From Amycolatopsis sp. QT-25 (GTDB taxonomy: Bacteria; Actinomycetota; Actinomycetes; Mycobacteriales; Pseudonocardiaceae), in contig NZ_CP120210.1 of assembly GCF_029369745.1 (NCBI RefSeq), forward strand, positions 3,844,001-3,908,000: a stretch of 64,000 nt of DNA, given 5' to 3'. The notes beneath the pieces were generated by a model. The model saw only the letters and a list, made by a program, of their open reading frames with translations, was not told the DNA's origin and searched no databases. Position 1 is the stretch's first letter. The number at the start of each line of letters is the position of its first letter. Shown one piece after another: positions 26,380-33,907 of this stretch. Position numbers and translations under genes: made by a program.

Positions 26380-26458
26380 AGCGGCGCTATTCCAATCATG
26401 GCGTGTGACGACCAGGCTACCTGATGTGAACAGGTCAACCACCAGCCGAAGGAGGGAG

Positions 26459-26761
26459 ATGACAGCACTGGACGACAGGCCTCGGCGACTCGCCAAACGG
26501 TTGTTCGTGTCGCGTGCGGCCACGTACGAGTGGCATGCCTTTATCGACGGCCTTGCGCACAGCTACCTCACTGGCCAGGTTGAAAATGATTGGCCGCCCC
26601 TCCTGACGCCTTGGTGCGAGGAAACGCAGGCATACCCGCTGAAACATGATCGAGCGAGCGTGACGCAACATCGCGTCCGGCCCACGCCGGACCGGATCTG
26701 CGCACGCTGTGTCCACCGAGTGCGCACAGCGAACCAGGAAGCGCGCCGTGGAGAAGCGTGA
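26459..26761 (+). CDS. Small protein with CxxC motif, first gene of the kinase module
   Basis: 100-residue protein, not recognised. Its basic N-terminus (R-P-R-R-L-A-K-R-L-F) leads to an aromatic middle (E-W-H-A-F-I-D-G-L-A-H-S-Y). The end is basic with a single C-A-R-C-V-H motif. ATG at 26459 has an excellent ribosome site (AAGGAGG) immediately upstream; the longer frame from 26405 would cross the operator region. The 3' end overlaps the next ORF by 14 bp. Confidence 0.65.
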   Translation: MTALDDRPRRLAKRLFVSRAATYEWHAFIDGLAHSYLTGQVENDWPPLLTPWCEETQAYPLKHDRASVTQHRVRPTPDRICARCVHRVRTANQEARRGEA

Positions 26762-26954
26762 CCGAGAGCTTTTCGCTCGGCTTGCCCTGATCAACCACGA
26801 ATACGGCGACATCGTCCTTCATCTGTTGTCGATTCAGTACGACGAAACGGAATTCGCGCGGAGCCTGCGGACACTCGGTGAAGCCCACACCCAGCTTGGC
26901 CACGAACTCACAGAGCGGGCGGTCGAGTTGACTAAAGAAGGGCTCGAACCCTAG
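26748..26954 (+). CDS. Small helical protein, second gene of the kinase module
   Basis: 68-residue protein, not recognised. It is predicted almost entirely helical and amphipathic, with heptad-like spacing in A-L-I-N-H-E-Y-G-D-I-V-L-H-L-L and a second helix R-T-L-G-E-A-H-T-Q-L-G-H-E-L-T. GTG at 26748 has AGGAAG 7 nt upstream and lies inside the end of the preceding ORF, so translation is probably coupled. A GTG and an ATG farther upstream would give a longer basic leader. Confidence 0.5.
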   Translation: MEKRDRELFARLALINHEYGDIVLHLLSIQYDETEFARSLRTLGEAHTQLGHELTERAVELTKEGLEP

Positions 26955-27052
26955 GCGCCCGGTCGAGGCAGCCGTGCAGCCCCCGAACGGGTGCGTCGGC
27001 TGGTTCCTCGTCTTTGACGTGGCAAAAAAATGGTTCATGAAGAGGAGAGAGA

Positions 27053-27544
27053 ATGACTATCACCGTGGAAGAAATCACCGGGCAAGGCCTTGTCTCCGAG
27101 AAGCTGTTCAACCGGCTCGTGAACAAGGTCTCCAAGGAACACGACATGACGCGCGAGTTCGCCGCGCGGATCATGGATCAGGCCCTCGCGTATCTCGGAG
27201 CCTGCTCCGGGGCGTCCGAGCCGCTGTCTCCGAGTGAGACCGTCGACATCGGCTGGCACACCTTCATTCTCTACACGCGCGAGTACGCCGCGTTCTGCGA
27301 CCGCGTAGCAGGCCGGTTCATCCACCACGAGCCCACCGACACCGGGGCCATCCCCTTCACGAAGACTCTGAAGGATTCGATGAGCGCGACCATGAAGGCC
27401 CTGCGCGATGCCGGGTACGCCGTCGATCTTCCGCTGTGGACCGCGTCGGCAAAGTGCAACCAGTGCACGGACGGGTGTACGCACTCCGGCGGCGACACAG
27501 GATGCCATCAGTACCAGGTGTGCGCTGATACGGTCCCCGCGTGA
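27053..27544 (+). CDS. Protein with Cys-rich tail, third gene of the kinase module
   Basis: 163-residue protein. Residues 15-50 are helical. Residues 60-95 carry D-I-G-W-H-T-F-I-L-Y-T-R-E-Y and F-I-H-H-E-P, a pattern like the glycine-rich-domain-protein (GRDP-like) family. The C-terminal 30 residues are exceptional, with Cys at 135, 138, 142, 151 and 157 among Thr, Ser, Gly, His and Gln. The tail could bind metal, be redox-active, or be a modification substrate. A good ribosome site (AGAGGAGAG) precedes the ATG at 27053. Its stop overlaps the kinase start (TGATG), so protein and kinase are made together. Confidence 0.7.
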   Translation: MTITVEEITGQGLVSEKLFNRLVNKVSKEHDMTREFAARIMDQALAYLGACSGASEPLSPSETVDIGWHTFILYTREYAAFCDRVAGRFIHHEPTDTGAIPFTKTLKDSMSATMKALRDAGYAVDLPLWTASAKCNQCTDGCTHSGGDTGCHQYQVCADTVPA

Positions 27545-28422
27545 TGGAGCGATTCACCTGGGATGACCTACCGGTCACCATCCACAGCGCGGTCCAGGCG
27601 CGCCTTGGTTCGATCACCGTCGTGCGAGAGATCGAACAGGGGCAGAACTGCAATGTCGCTCTCGTGCTGCGCGGTGATCAGGGAGACGTCTTCCTGAAGG
27701 GCGTTCGAGGTGTCAGCCCACAAATGCGCTGGCTTCGGAACGAGTCCGGGGCCGGAGAACTCGCTCCCGGAGTAGCCCCGGAAACCCGGTTCAGCGAAGA
27801 CATCGACGCGGAGGCTCCCTGGCTCATCGTCGGTTTCGAGTACGTCAACGGTCGTCCCGCCGATCTGTCTCCGGGATCTGACGACCTCGCGACCGTCGCC
27901 ACGACAGTTGCCAGGATCAATGGGCTTTCCGGCGAAGCGGCACAGCCCCTCAGCAAGCGCTGGGCGTCCACCGACTGGTGGACCAAACTCGCGGCCGAGG
28001 CCCCGGACAAGGTGGCGGGATTCAATCCCGAGGAGCTGACCGACTGGTGCCGTGCGACCCCCAGCCTGATCGAGGGGGCCGCTCTGCTCCACACCGATCT
28101 CCACGAGCACCAGTTCATGATCGACGATGATTCGTCGTCTGTGCGGGTGATCGACTGGGGACGGCCTGCCTCGGGCGCGGCATGGGTAGATACAGCCTTC
28201 TTGGTCGTGCGGCTCATCGCGGCGGGCCATGAGCCGGGCGAGGCCGAGGAGTGGGCGTCAACGGTGCCGTCGTGGTCCGAACGGACGGATAAAGCAGTCA
28301 CGGCCTTCGCCTGCTATGTAGCTGGACTGTGGAGCTACCGAGCCGCGACAACTCCGTTCCCCGGCGCCACCAGGCTCGCCACCGCCGCAAGGCAGTATGC
28401 CCGGCACCGCCTGACGAGCTAG
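27544..28422 (+). CDS. APH-fold phosphotransferase, last gene of the module
   Basis: 292-residue kinase-fold protein of the aminoglycoside/homoserine-kinase superfamily. A beta-strand with D-V-F-L-K-G supplies the Lys. The catalytic loop is A-L-L-H-T-D-L-H-E-H-Q-F, with Asp kept and Asn replaced by Gln. The metal-binding site is V-I-D-W-G-R. The Asn-to-Gln change and the coupling to the Cys-tailed protein suggest a dedicated substrate rather than drug inactivation; this is inference. APH-fold kinases phosphorylate Ser/Thr in class V lanthipeptide and thioamitide pathways, but no HopA1-type lyase is present here. ATG at 27544 overlaps the upstream stop. Confidence 0.78.
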   Translation: MERFTWDDLPVTIHSAVQARLGSITVVREIEQGQNCNVALVLRGDQGDVFLKGVRGVSPQMRWLRNESGAGELAPGVAPETRFSEDIDAEAPWLIVGFEYVNGRPADLSPGSDDLATVATTVARINGLSGEAAQPLSKRWASTDWWTKLAAEAPDKVAGFNPEELTDWCRATPSLIEGAALLHTDLHEHQFMIDDDSSSVRVIDWGRPASGAAWVDTAFLVVRLIAAGHEPGEAEEWASTVPSWSERTDKAVTAFACYVAGLWSYRAATTPFPGATRLATAARQYARHRLTS

Positions 28423-28500
28423 TCCAAGCGAAAGCGCCGGGGGACCGCGAGTCGCTCGTGATGCTCCCGTTCTTGCCAACGCTGCGCAGGTGACGCACAA

Positions 28501-28528
28501 GGCCCCCACCTGCGCGAAGGTGAGGGCC
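28501..28528. terminator. Terminator-like hairpin after the kinase module
   Basis: GGCCCCCACCT (28501-28511) pairs with AGGTGAGGGCC (28518-28528) over 11 bp with one mismatch and a 6-nt loop, 80 bp after the kinase stop. No T-tract follows. Confidence 0.55.
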
Positions 28529-28665
28529 TACTGCTCGTGTACCGGTACACGCTGGGTACACCGGAGCACCGAAAAGGGCCGGTAACGACCGTGCTAACCG
28601 GATCGATTTTCGCTGATCAAGACCCTCTCGACGCGTTTTATACAAGTCAGAACCGGTCATTACAG

Positions 28666-28680
28666 AAGGAGGCCTTCACG
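28666..28680. repeat. Right half of a split dispersed hairpin
   Basis: AAGGAGGCCTTCACG at 28666-28680 is identical to 4361-4375, the right arm of the intact hairpin. With the left half at 25058-25069, it brackets the XRE/kinase module. Confidence 0.45.
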
Positions 28681-28771
28681 ACTCGTTTCCCGGGCGCTGA
28701 AACCCGGTCGTCACTGGAGTTCGTCCCTGGTCGAGGGTGCAGGGTGACGCCATGGACTCAGCGGCTTTCGT

Positions 28772-29146
28772 TCAGCTTCTGAGGAAAGCGAGCGTCCGGT
28801 ACTCGTCGACCACGGCGGCGAGTTCGGCGATGCGGGTCTGTCCGGCCTCGACGAGTCGTTGCCCCGCACTTGACCACTGCTCGAGGTCGGAGGACATCGG
28901 CGGGATCTCGGCCAGGATCTCCGCGCTTTCGGCGAGACTGAGTCCGACGCGCTGGGCGGCGACCGCGAGCCGGATCCGGCAGATGGCGTCGATCGTGAAC
29001 CGGCGCGCGTTGCCGGTGGTGCGTTCGGCGGTGACTATCCGGTAGCGCTCGTAGTAGCGGACGGCGTTGGCCGAGACCTTGGCCTTGTTCGCGACCTCGC
29101 CGACGGTCAGCCGGGCGTGGTCCCGGGATCGTGCCGGCGTTGTCAT
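28772..29146 (-). CDS. MerR-family transcriptional regulator
   Basis: 124-residue regulator. The winged helix T-V-G-E-V-A-N-K-A-K-V-S-A-N-A-V-R-Y-Y-E-R is followed by a dimerisation coiled coil; there is no Cys cluster, so metal sensing is unlikely. ATG at 29146 overlaps the end of the MFS gene by 4 bp (ATGA), making it the last gene of an FMN-reductase/MFS/MerR operon. The gene order suggests feedback control of the efflux pump. Confidence 0.85.
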   Translation of the reverse strand: MTTPARSRDHARLTVGEVANKAKVSANAVRYYERYRIVTAERTTGNARRFTIDAICRIRLAVAAQRVGLSLAESAEILAEIPPMSSDLEQWSSAGQRLVEAGQTRIAELAAVVDEYRTLAFLRS

Positions 29147-30585
29147 GTCGTGTTCCGGACGAGTTCCGCCGCCGGAATGGGCTTGGTCCGCAGCCTGACC
29201 ACCAGGGCGAGCACCATGACCGCGAGGACACCGACGAGAGTCAGACGATACGCGTCGACGATCTCCCCGGTGAGCGCCGCGCCCGCCGCCGGATCGCTCA
29301 GCGCGGCGAGCCCCTGCCCGGCGGTGGCGGCTGCGATCAGGCCGGTGAACACCCCGCTCACCACCGCCGTGCCGACCGCGCTCGCGATGGTGCTGGACAA
29401 GGGAAGGATCGCGGAACCGGACGCGAGATCCGGGCCGTGCAGGTGCCGGCCCGCGCTCACGATGGTGGGCAACATGATCGCCCCCGTACCCGCCCCCTGC
29501 AGTACTCCCAAGATCGCCAGCACCGGGTAGGGCGTGTCCGGTGTCAGGACGAGGATGGTCAGTGCGGTCGAGACGATCGCGAGACTCAGCCCGGTCCCGA
29601 CCACGATCCGCGGGCCGAAGCGTTCCAGGACGCGGGCGGCGAACTGGATGGTGAGGCCCATCCCGATCGTGCTCGGCACCATCATCAGCGCGCTGATCAA
29701 TGCCGAATCGCCCCGCATCAGCTGAATGTAGGCGGGCATCAGCAGCATCGAGCCGAAGTACGGGCCGGCGTACAGGACGAGGACCGCGGCGTTGCGCCCG
29801 AACGTCCGGTCCTGCAGCAGCCGGACGTTCAGCAGCGGTGCGTGATGCCGCCACGACCTCCGGATGAACACGGCCATCAGCGCCAGACCGGCGGCGACGA
29901 TGGCCGCTCGGACGTTCATGCCGACCGTCTCTTCGCTGAATCCGTACGCCACCGCGACCACACCGGGGACGAGCAGCAAGCCACCGGCGAAATCGATCGG
30001 AGCGCGTTCCGCCGACGGGATGTCCGCGGGCACCCAGCGCAGCACGCCGGCGACGCCGAGCAGGGCGGGCGGAACGGTGATGAAGAACAGTGCCCGCCAC
30101 GACAGGTTCTCCAGCAGAAGCCCCCCGAGCATCGGACCGAGGATCGGCCCGATCAACAAGGGAAGACCGGTGATCGTGGTCATCCGGCTCCGGCGTTCCG
30201 GGGCCACCGCGCCGAATCCGATGGTCATCCCCAGCGGATTGATGAGGCCGCCGGCGAGGCCCTGCACCGCCCGTGTGGCGATCAGCCAGCCCAGCTCGCC
30301 GGCGGCTCCGGCGGCCGCGGACGTCACCGCGAACACGAGCAGCGCCGCCAGATACACCCGGCGCGCTCCCCAGCGCTGTGCCAAGGTCGCCGCGAGCGGC
30401 ATCGCCGCGACCATGCCGAGCGCGTAGGCGGTCGCGATCCACTGGATCGTGGTGAGCGACGCGGAGAACGTCGTCATGAACCGTGGCAGCGCGACGGCGA
30501 CGATCGTGGTGTCGAGAACGGCCATCAATCCGCCGAGCGCGATCACCGAGGCGATGCGCAGTTCCTGTCCGGTCAGGCGATTCAT
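29143..30585 (-). CDS. MFS drug-efflux transporter (DHA2 type)
   Basis: 480-residue major-facilitator protein with about fourteen hydrophobic segments. Motif A (TLAQRWGARRVYLAALLV) and motif C-like G-P-I-L-G-P-M-L-G-G-L-L are present. The signature start L-D-T-T-I-V-A-V-A-L-P is that of QacA/EmrB-type proton antiporters. ATG at 30585 overlaps the FMN-reductase stop by 4 bp. It probably exports toxic organic compounds. Cotranscription with a quinone/FMN reductase and a MerR regulator points to a detoxification unit. Confidence 0.88.
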   Translation of the reverse strand: MNRLTGQELRIASVIALGGLMAVLDTTIVAVALPRFMTTFSASLTTIQWIATAYALGMVAAMPLAATLAQRWGARRVYLAALLVFAVTSAAAGAAGELGWLIATRAVQGLAGGLINPLGMTIGFGAVAPERRSRMTTITGLPLLIGPILGPMLGGLLLENLSWRALFFITVPPALLGVAGVLRWVPADIPSAERAPIDFAGGLLLVPGVVAVAYGFSEETVGMNVRAAIVAAGLALMAVFIRRSWRHHAPLLNVRLLQDRTFGRNAAVLVLYAGPYFGSMLLMPAYIQLMRGDSALISALMMVPSTIGMGLTIQFAARVLERFGPRIVVGTGLSLAIVSTALTILVLTPDTPYPVLAILGVLQGAGTGAIMLPTIVSAGRHLHGPDLASGSAILPLSSTIASAVGTAVVSGVFTGLIAAATAGQGLAALSDPAAGAALTGEIVDAYRLTLVGVLAVMVLALVVRLRTKPIPAAELVRNTT

Positions 30586-31166
30586 GCCGCATTCGCCTGA
30601 GCCGCGACGCGTCCGGCGCGCAGGGTGCGGGCCCACCAGCCCAGTTCCGTCATCGTCGCGGCCAGTGCGCCGCGTTCGCCTTCGGTGCCCTCGTATCCGT
30701 TCGGGCCCAGGCGGGTCCACGGTGCGGTCAACAGCACCGCGTCGCGGATGGTGGTCGCGCGCAGTTCGGGGAAGATCAGCCGTAGCTGCTCGATGGCGCG
30801 GATACCGCCCGAACCGGCGCCGTAGCCGACGAACGCGACGGGTTTGTGCGCCCATTCGGTGAAATGCCAGTCGATCGCGTTCTTCAGCGCCGCCGGGAAA
30901 CTGTGGTTGTACTCCGGGGTGAGGACGAGGTAGGCGTCGGCCACGCGCAGCCTGGCGCTGATCACCGTCTCGGTGCCGCCGGGCTGTGTTCCCTGCAACG
31001 GCAGATGGATGTCGGCGAGGTCGATGGGGTCGACCTCGAATCCGTCGAGCGCGGCGAGTTCGGTCAGGAGCCAGCCGGTGATGGCGTCGGCGAAGCGTTC
31101 GTGCCGGACGCTGCCGATGATCACGGCGAGGCGAAGGGGGGACTGGGTGGTGCTCTCTGTGGTCAT
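30582..31166 (-). CDS. NADPH-dependent FMN reductase
   Basis: 194-residue flavodoxin-fold enzyme. The FMN phosphate loop is A-V-I-I-G-S-V-R-H-E-R-F-A-D near residue 15, and the second FMN contact is T-P-E-Y-N-H-S-F-P-A-A-L-K-N-A-I-D-W. It reduces FMN, quinones or azo compounds with NADPH. It is the first gene of the MFS/MerR operon and divergent from the VOC/ArsR unit, with 140 bp between them. Confidence 0.88.
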   Translation of the reverse strand: MTTESTTQSPLRLAVIIGSVRHERFADAITGWLLTELAALDGFEVDPIDLADIHLPLQGTQPGGTETVISARLRVADAYLVLTPEYNHSFPAALKNAIDWHFTEWAHKPVAFVGYGAGSGGIRAIEQLRLIFPELRATTIRDAVLLTAPWTRLGPNGYEGTEGERGALAATMTELGWWARTLRAGRVAAQANAA

Positions 31167-31276
31167 GCCGAAGACGCTAAAAGCTCGTCCTAGGATGAAC
31201 TCAAGCTCTTGCGGTCCTGGTCACGAACTCTGGACCTCTATTTAAGTAGAGGTTGTATGGAGATCAGGATTGAAAC

Positions 31277-31292
31277 GTAGGAAATCTCCTAC
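31277..31292. promoter_or_regulatory. Operator-like dyad before the VOC/ArsR operon
   Basis: GTAGGA-AATC-TCCTAC at 31277-31292 is a perfect 6-bp dyad, 14 nt before the VOC ATG. It is in the position expected for an ArsR operator overlapping the promoter. Confidence 0.5.
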
Positions 31293-31305
31293 ATATGGTT
31301 GCGGC

Positions 31306-31620
31306 ATGAACATCGAGCGCGTCCAGTTCCTCACCGTGCCGGTCACCGATCAGGCCAAGGCGTGGGACTTCTACGTCGGCAAGCTCGGTTTCGACCTGCT
31401 CGTCGACGTCAATGGGCCGCGCGGTCCGTTCATCATGGTCGGCTCCTTCCAGCAGAGCACCGCCGACATCGATGCCGACATTGCGGAGCTTCGTGCTCAG
31501 GGCATCGAGGTCGGCGACGCGGAGGAGATGCCGTGGGGCCGTGTGACGTCGTCGAAGGACCCTGACGGCAATGTGATGGGGTTGCTCGAACCGTCCGGCT
31601 ACGGCAACGGGCCGCGCTAA
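31306..31620 (+). CDS. VOC-superfamily (glyoxalase/bleomycin-resistance) protein
   Basis: 104-residue single VOC fold. The start is R-V-Q-F-L-T-V-P-V-T-D-Q-A-K-A-W-D-F-Y, the middle is G-F-D-L-L-V-D and the end is S-S-K-D-P-D-G-N-V-M-G-L-L-E. The expected metal-ligand Glu is in the last segment. The substrate is unknown. ATG at 31306. The stop TAA overlaps the ArsR ATG by one base (TAATG), so it is coupled to the regulator. Confidence 0.85.
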   Translation: MNIERVQFLTVPVTDQAKAWDFYVGKLGFDLLVDVNGPRGPFIMVGSFQQSTADIDADIAELRAQGIEVGDAEEMPWGRVTSSKDPDGNVMGLLEPSGYGNGPR

Positions 31621-31930
31621 TGCCGGTCGACGACGACGTCTTCGCCGCGCTCGCCCACCCGGCCCGCCGCGAAGTGCTGGACATCCTCCTCGACGGTCCG
31701 CGGGCGGCGGGGGAGATCGCCGAACGCTTCGACATGCGGCGGCCCAGCCTGTCGGAACACCTTCGGGTGCTGCGTGAGGCCGGACCCGTCCGGGAAGAGC
31801 GACAGGAGCGCAACCGCGTCTTCTCTCTCTCGAAGCCGCTCCGTTGCGAGAGGTTTCCGACTGGCTTTCACCCTACGAGCGCTACTGGCGCGGCAAGCTG
31901 GGCGACCTGCTGGACGAGGAGAAGTTCTGA
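31620..31930 (+). pseudogene. ArsR-family regulator, frameshifted at a (TC)5 tract
   Basis: Residues 1-66 are a normal ArsR winged helix (F-A-A-L-A-H-P-A-R-R-E-V-L-D-I-L, then M-R-R-P-S-L-S-E-H-L). The frame is then lost at a (TC)5 tract at 31822-31831. Two bases fewer there would restore S-L-E-A-A-P-L-R-E-V-S-D-W-L-S-P-Y-E-R-Y-W and the stop at 31928-31930, a typical ArsR tail. As written, the ORF runs on to 32048 with unrelated sequence. It could be a true mutation, slippage-based phase variation, or a sequencing error. Confidence 0.75.
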
Positions 31931-32363
31931 ACGACGAAGACCCGACGGCCGTTCACGTCGACCGGTTCCTGGCGCATTCGCCGCGCAAGGTGTGGCGCGC
32001 GCTCACCGAACAGCAGTTTCCGGAACGCCGGCTCCGGATGCCGAATGACATCGAACCCGTGGTGGGACACCGATTCGAGCTGCTCGCGGACCCTATGCCC
32101 GCCACCGGATTCGAGGGTGGCCCGGTCGCCTGCGAGGTGCTGGCCGTCGAGCCGGAACGATGGCCGAGCATCAGCCGGGGTCCGGAGTGGACGGTCACCT
32201 GGCGGCTTCAGCCGGAGGGCGGGGGACCAGGCTGTTCCTCACCCATGAGGGCTTCGATCCCGACGACGAGTTCCAGCGGATGGCACGCCGGGTCATGGGC
32301 GGGGGCGGGCGCACCGGGGTTTCGAAGGCGCTGGCGCGTGTGCTGGACGAGATGCCGGACTAG
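31927..32363 (+). pseudogene. AHSA1/SRPBCC-domain protein, frameshifted at a G-run
   Basis: SRPBCC (activator of Hsp90 ATPase-like) protein, usual partner of such ArsR regulators. The first part reads H-V-D-R-F-L-A-H-S-P-R-K-V-W-R-A-L-T. The end (T-R-L-F-L-T-H-E-G-F-D-P, later L-A-R-V-L-D-E-M-P-D) lies in another frame. One extra G in the run at 32221-32225 would join them as L-Q-P-E-G-G-G-T-R-L. The start is unclear: CTG at 31927 is the only codon coupled to the ArsR stop, so the annotated start is tentative. It is the third gene of the VOC/ArsR operon. Confidence 0.7.
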
Positions 32364-32470
32364 TGGGTGCTCGCGCGTGAGGCGGTTCCGGCGTTTCGGT
32401 CTCCGCCGGAATCCGACCTCGGCTCGGTCGCGCGGGTGAGTGGGGAAGGTCTGAACCGGGTCGACCCCGC

Positions 32471-32516
32471 GACGATGGAGGAATCGGGAACACGAGGTCC
32501 CGATTCCTCCATCGTC
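32471..32516. terminator. 19-bp perfect hairpin terminator
   Basis: Arms at 32471-32489 and 32498-32516 are fully complementary over 19 bp with an 8-nt loop. It lies about 110 bp after the AHSA1 stop and before the TetR gene. Confidence 0.75.
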
Positions 32517-32573
32517 GATCCGGAGACCCGAGTCGTCGGACAGGTCCTCGACATCGGGTCTAGGATCCCCGCT

Positions 32574-33146
32574 GTGACGGACGAGAGACCGCTCCGAGCC
32601 GATGCCCGCCGTAATCGCACACGGGTGTTGGAGGCTGCGGAGCGCGTCTTCACGGCCAAAGGCACCAGTGCGCCGACAGAGGAAGTCGCCCGCGAAGCCG
32701 GCGTCGGAGTCGGCACCGTTTTCCGGCACTTCCCGACGAAAGAGGCGCTTCTGGAGGCCGTGCTCTTCGCACGCCTTCACCGCTTCGTCGACGAAGCGGA
32801 GGCAACGGTGGCTGCCGACTCACCCGACCCGGGCGCCGCGTTCTTCGGGTTCCTGATCGGCTGGATCGAGATGTCGGGTGCCAAGAACGCGTACTTCGAA
32901 GCCCTGTCGGCGGCCGGAGTCAGCATTCCGTCGACCGGGTCGGTCATCGGCGTGCGCCTGAAGGACGCGCTCGGCGTCCTGCTCAGCCGGGCGCAGAGCA
33001 CCGGCGACGTCCGCGAGGACCTCAGCGTCGACGAACTGATCCCGGTGATCATCGGAACGGCGAAGGCTGCGGAGCATGCCGGGCCGGAGCTCCGGACCCG
33101 GACGACCTGCATTCTCTTCGACGGGCTTCGGCCGCGTCAGACGTAG
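32574..33146 (+). CDS. TetR-family transcriptional regulator
   Basis: 190-residue TetR protein. The N-terminal DNA-binding domain has R-V-L-E-A-A-E-R-V-F and T-E-E-V-A-R-E-A-G-V-G-V-G-T-V-F-R-H-F-P-T-K-E. An all-helical ligand domain resembling the AcrR C-terminal group follows. GTG at 32574. Its 3' end overlaps the convergent SGNH gene by 10 bp. No obvious target gene adjoins it on the same strand. Confidence 0.87.
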   Translation: MTDERPLRADARRNRTRVLEAAERVFTAKGTSAPTEEVAREAGVGVGTVFRHFPTKEALLEAVLFARLHRFVDEAEATVAADSPDPGAAFFGFLIGWIEMSGAKNAYFEALSAAGVSIPSTGSVIGVRLKDALGVLLSRAQSTGDVREDLSVDELIPVIIGTAKAAEHAGPELRTRTTCILFDGLRPRQT

Positions 33147-33907
33147 GGGTCCATCGTCGGCCGCTTCGGCGCGAGCTCGTCGCCCGAGGATTCGCCACGC
33201 AGCCTGCGCTTGATCCACGGAACGGCGTGCTCCTTGCCCCATTGGAGATTCTCGGTGCGCCGTGCCTGTGTGCTCAGCAGTGGTCGCGGTCCGAGTCCGG
33301 CGGGCGTCAGCTTGTGCGGTTCACCGAGCGCGTCGAGTACGGCGATGGCGATCTCGTTGTGCCCCGACGAGTTCAGGTGCAGGCGGTCCGGTGCCCACAG
33401 TCGCCTGTCCCGCAGTTGCCGCATCGCCCACATGTCCACCAGCAGCGCGCCGTGCCGCGCGGCGATGCCGCGGACGTGCTCGTTGTAGATCGCCACGCGG
33501 CCCCGGATCCTGCGGAACAACGCGTCTTCGACCCCGTCGACACCGGTGAAGAGGATGACCCGTGCACCCGTGGCCACGACCTTGCCGACAGCGATGTCGT
33601 AGTTGTCCATGAGAGCGTCGATGTCGACCTTCGGCCGCATCAGGTCGTTGCCGCCGGCATACAGCGTCACGAGGTCCGGGTTCAGCGCGAGCGCCGGGCC
33701 GAGCTGTTCCGCGAGGACCTGCCCGAGGAGTTTGCCGCGGATGGCGAGGTTGGCGTAGCGGAAGTCCTGGTGGTTGGCCGCGAGCGTGGCGGCGACGCGG
33801 TCTGCCCAGCCGCGCACGCCGTTGGGCGACGACGGGTCCTCGTCGCCGACACCCTCGGTGAAGGAATCCCCCAGGGTGACTAAGCGCTTGCTAGTAGTAC
33901 GAAGCAC
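33137..33907 (-). CDS. SGNH/GDSL-family hydrolase
   Basis: 256-residue esterase-fold protein. The block I nucleophile is V-T-L-G-D-S-F-T-E-G near residue 12. Block III is Y-A-G-G-N-D-L-M near residue 90, and block V is W-A-P-D-R-L-H-L-N-S-S-G-H with the Asp-His pair. No signal peptide is seen, so it is probably cytosolic. The natural ester is unknown. ATG at 33907; convergent with the TetR gene. Confidence 0.88.
   Translation of the reverse strand: MLRTTSKRLVTLGDSFTEGVGDEDPSSPNGVRGWADRVAATLAANHQDFRYANLAIRGKLLGQVLAEQLGPALALNPDLVTLYAGGNDLMRPKVDIDALMDNYDIAVGKVVATGARVILFTGVDGVEDALFRRIRGRVAIYNEHVRGIAARHGALLVDMWAMRQLRDRRLWAPDRLHLNSSGHNEIAIAVLDALGEPHKLTPAGLGPRPLLSTQARRTENLQWGKEHAVPWIKRRLRGESSGDELAPKRPTMDPYV

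Larger units (their letters stand above)
28423..28771. other. Gene-free region after the kinase module
   Basis: About 350 bases without a credible gene. It holds the imperfect hairpin at 28501-28528, an A+T-richer stretch (28605-28660) and the right half of the split dispersed repeat at 28666-28680. The last 90 bases are the 3' flank of the MerR gene. Confidence 0.5.

Noticed and set aside
26709..26747. Longer starts for the 68-residue helical protein
   Set aside because: The extra codons overlap the preceding gene and the GTG at 26748 has a proper ribosome site.
28501..28560. Possible tRNA near the module's end
   Set aside because: The hairpin is a single stem with no cloverleaf arms or CCA-type end.
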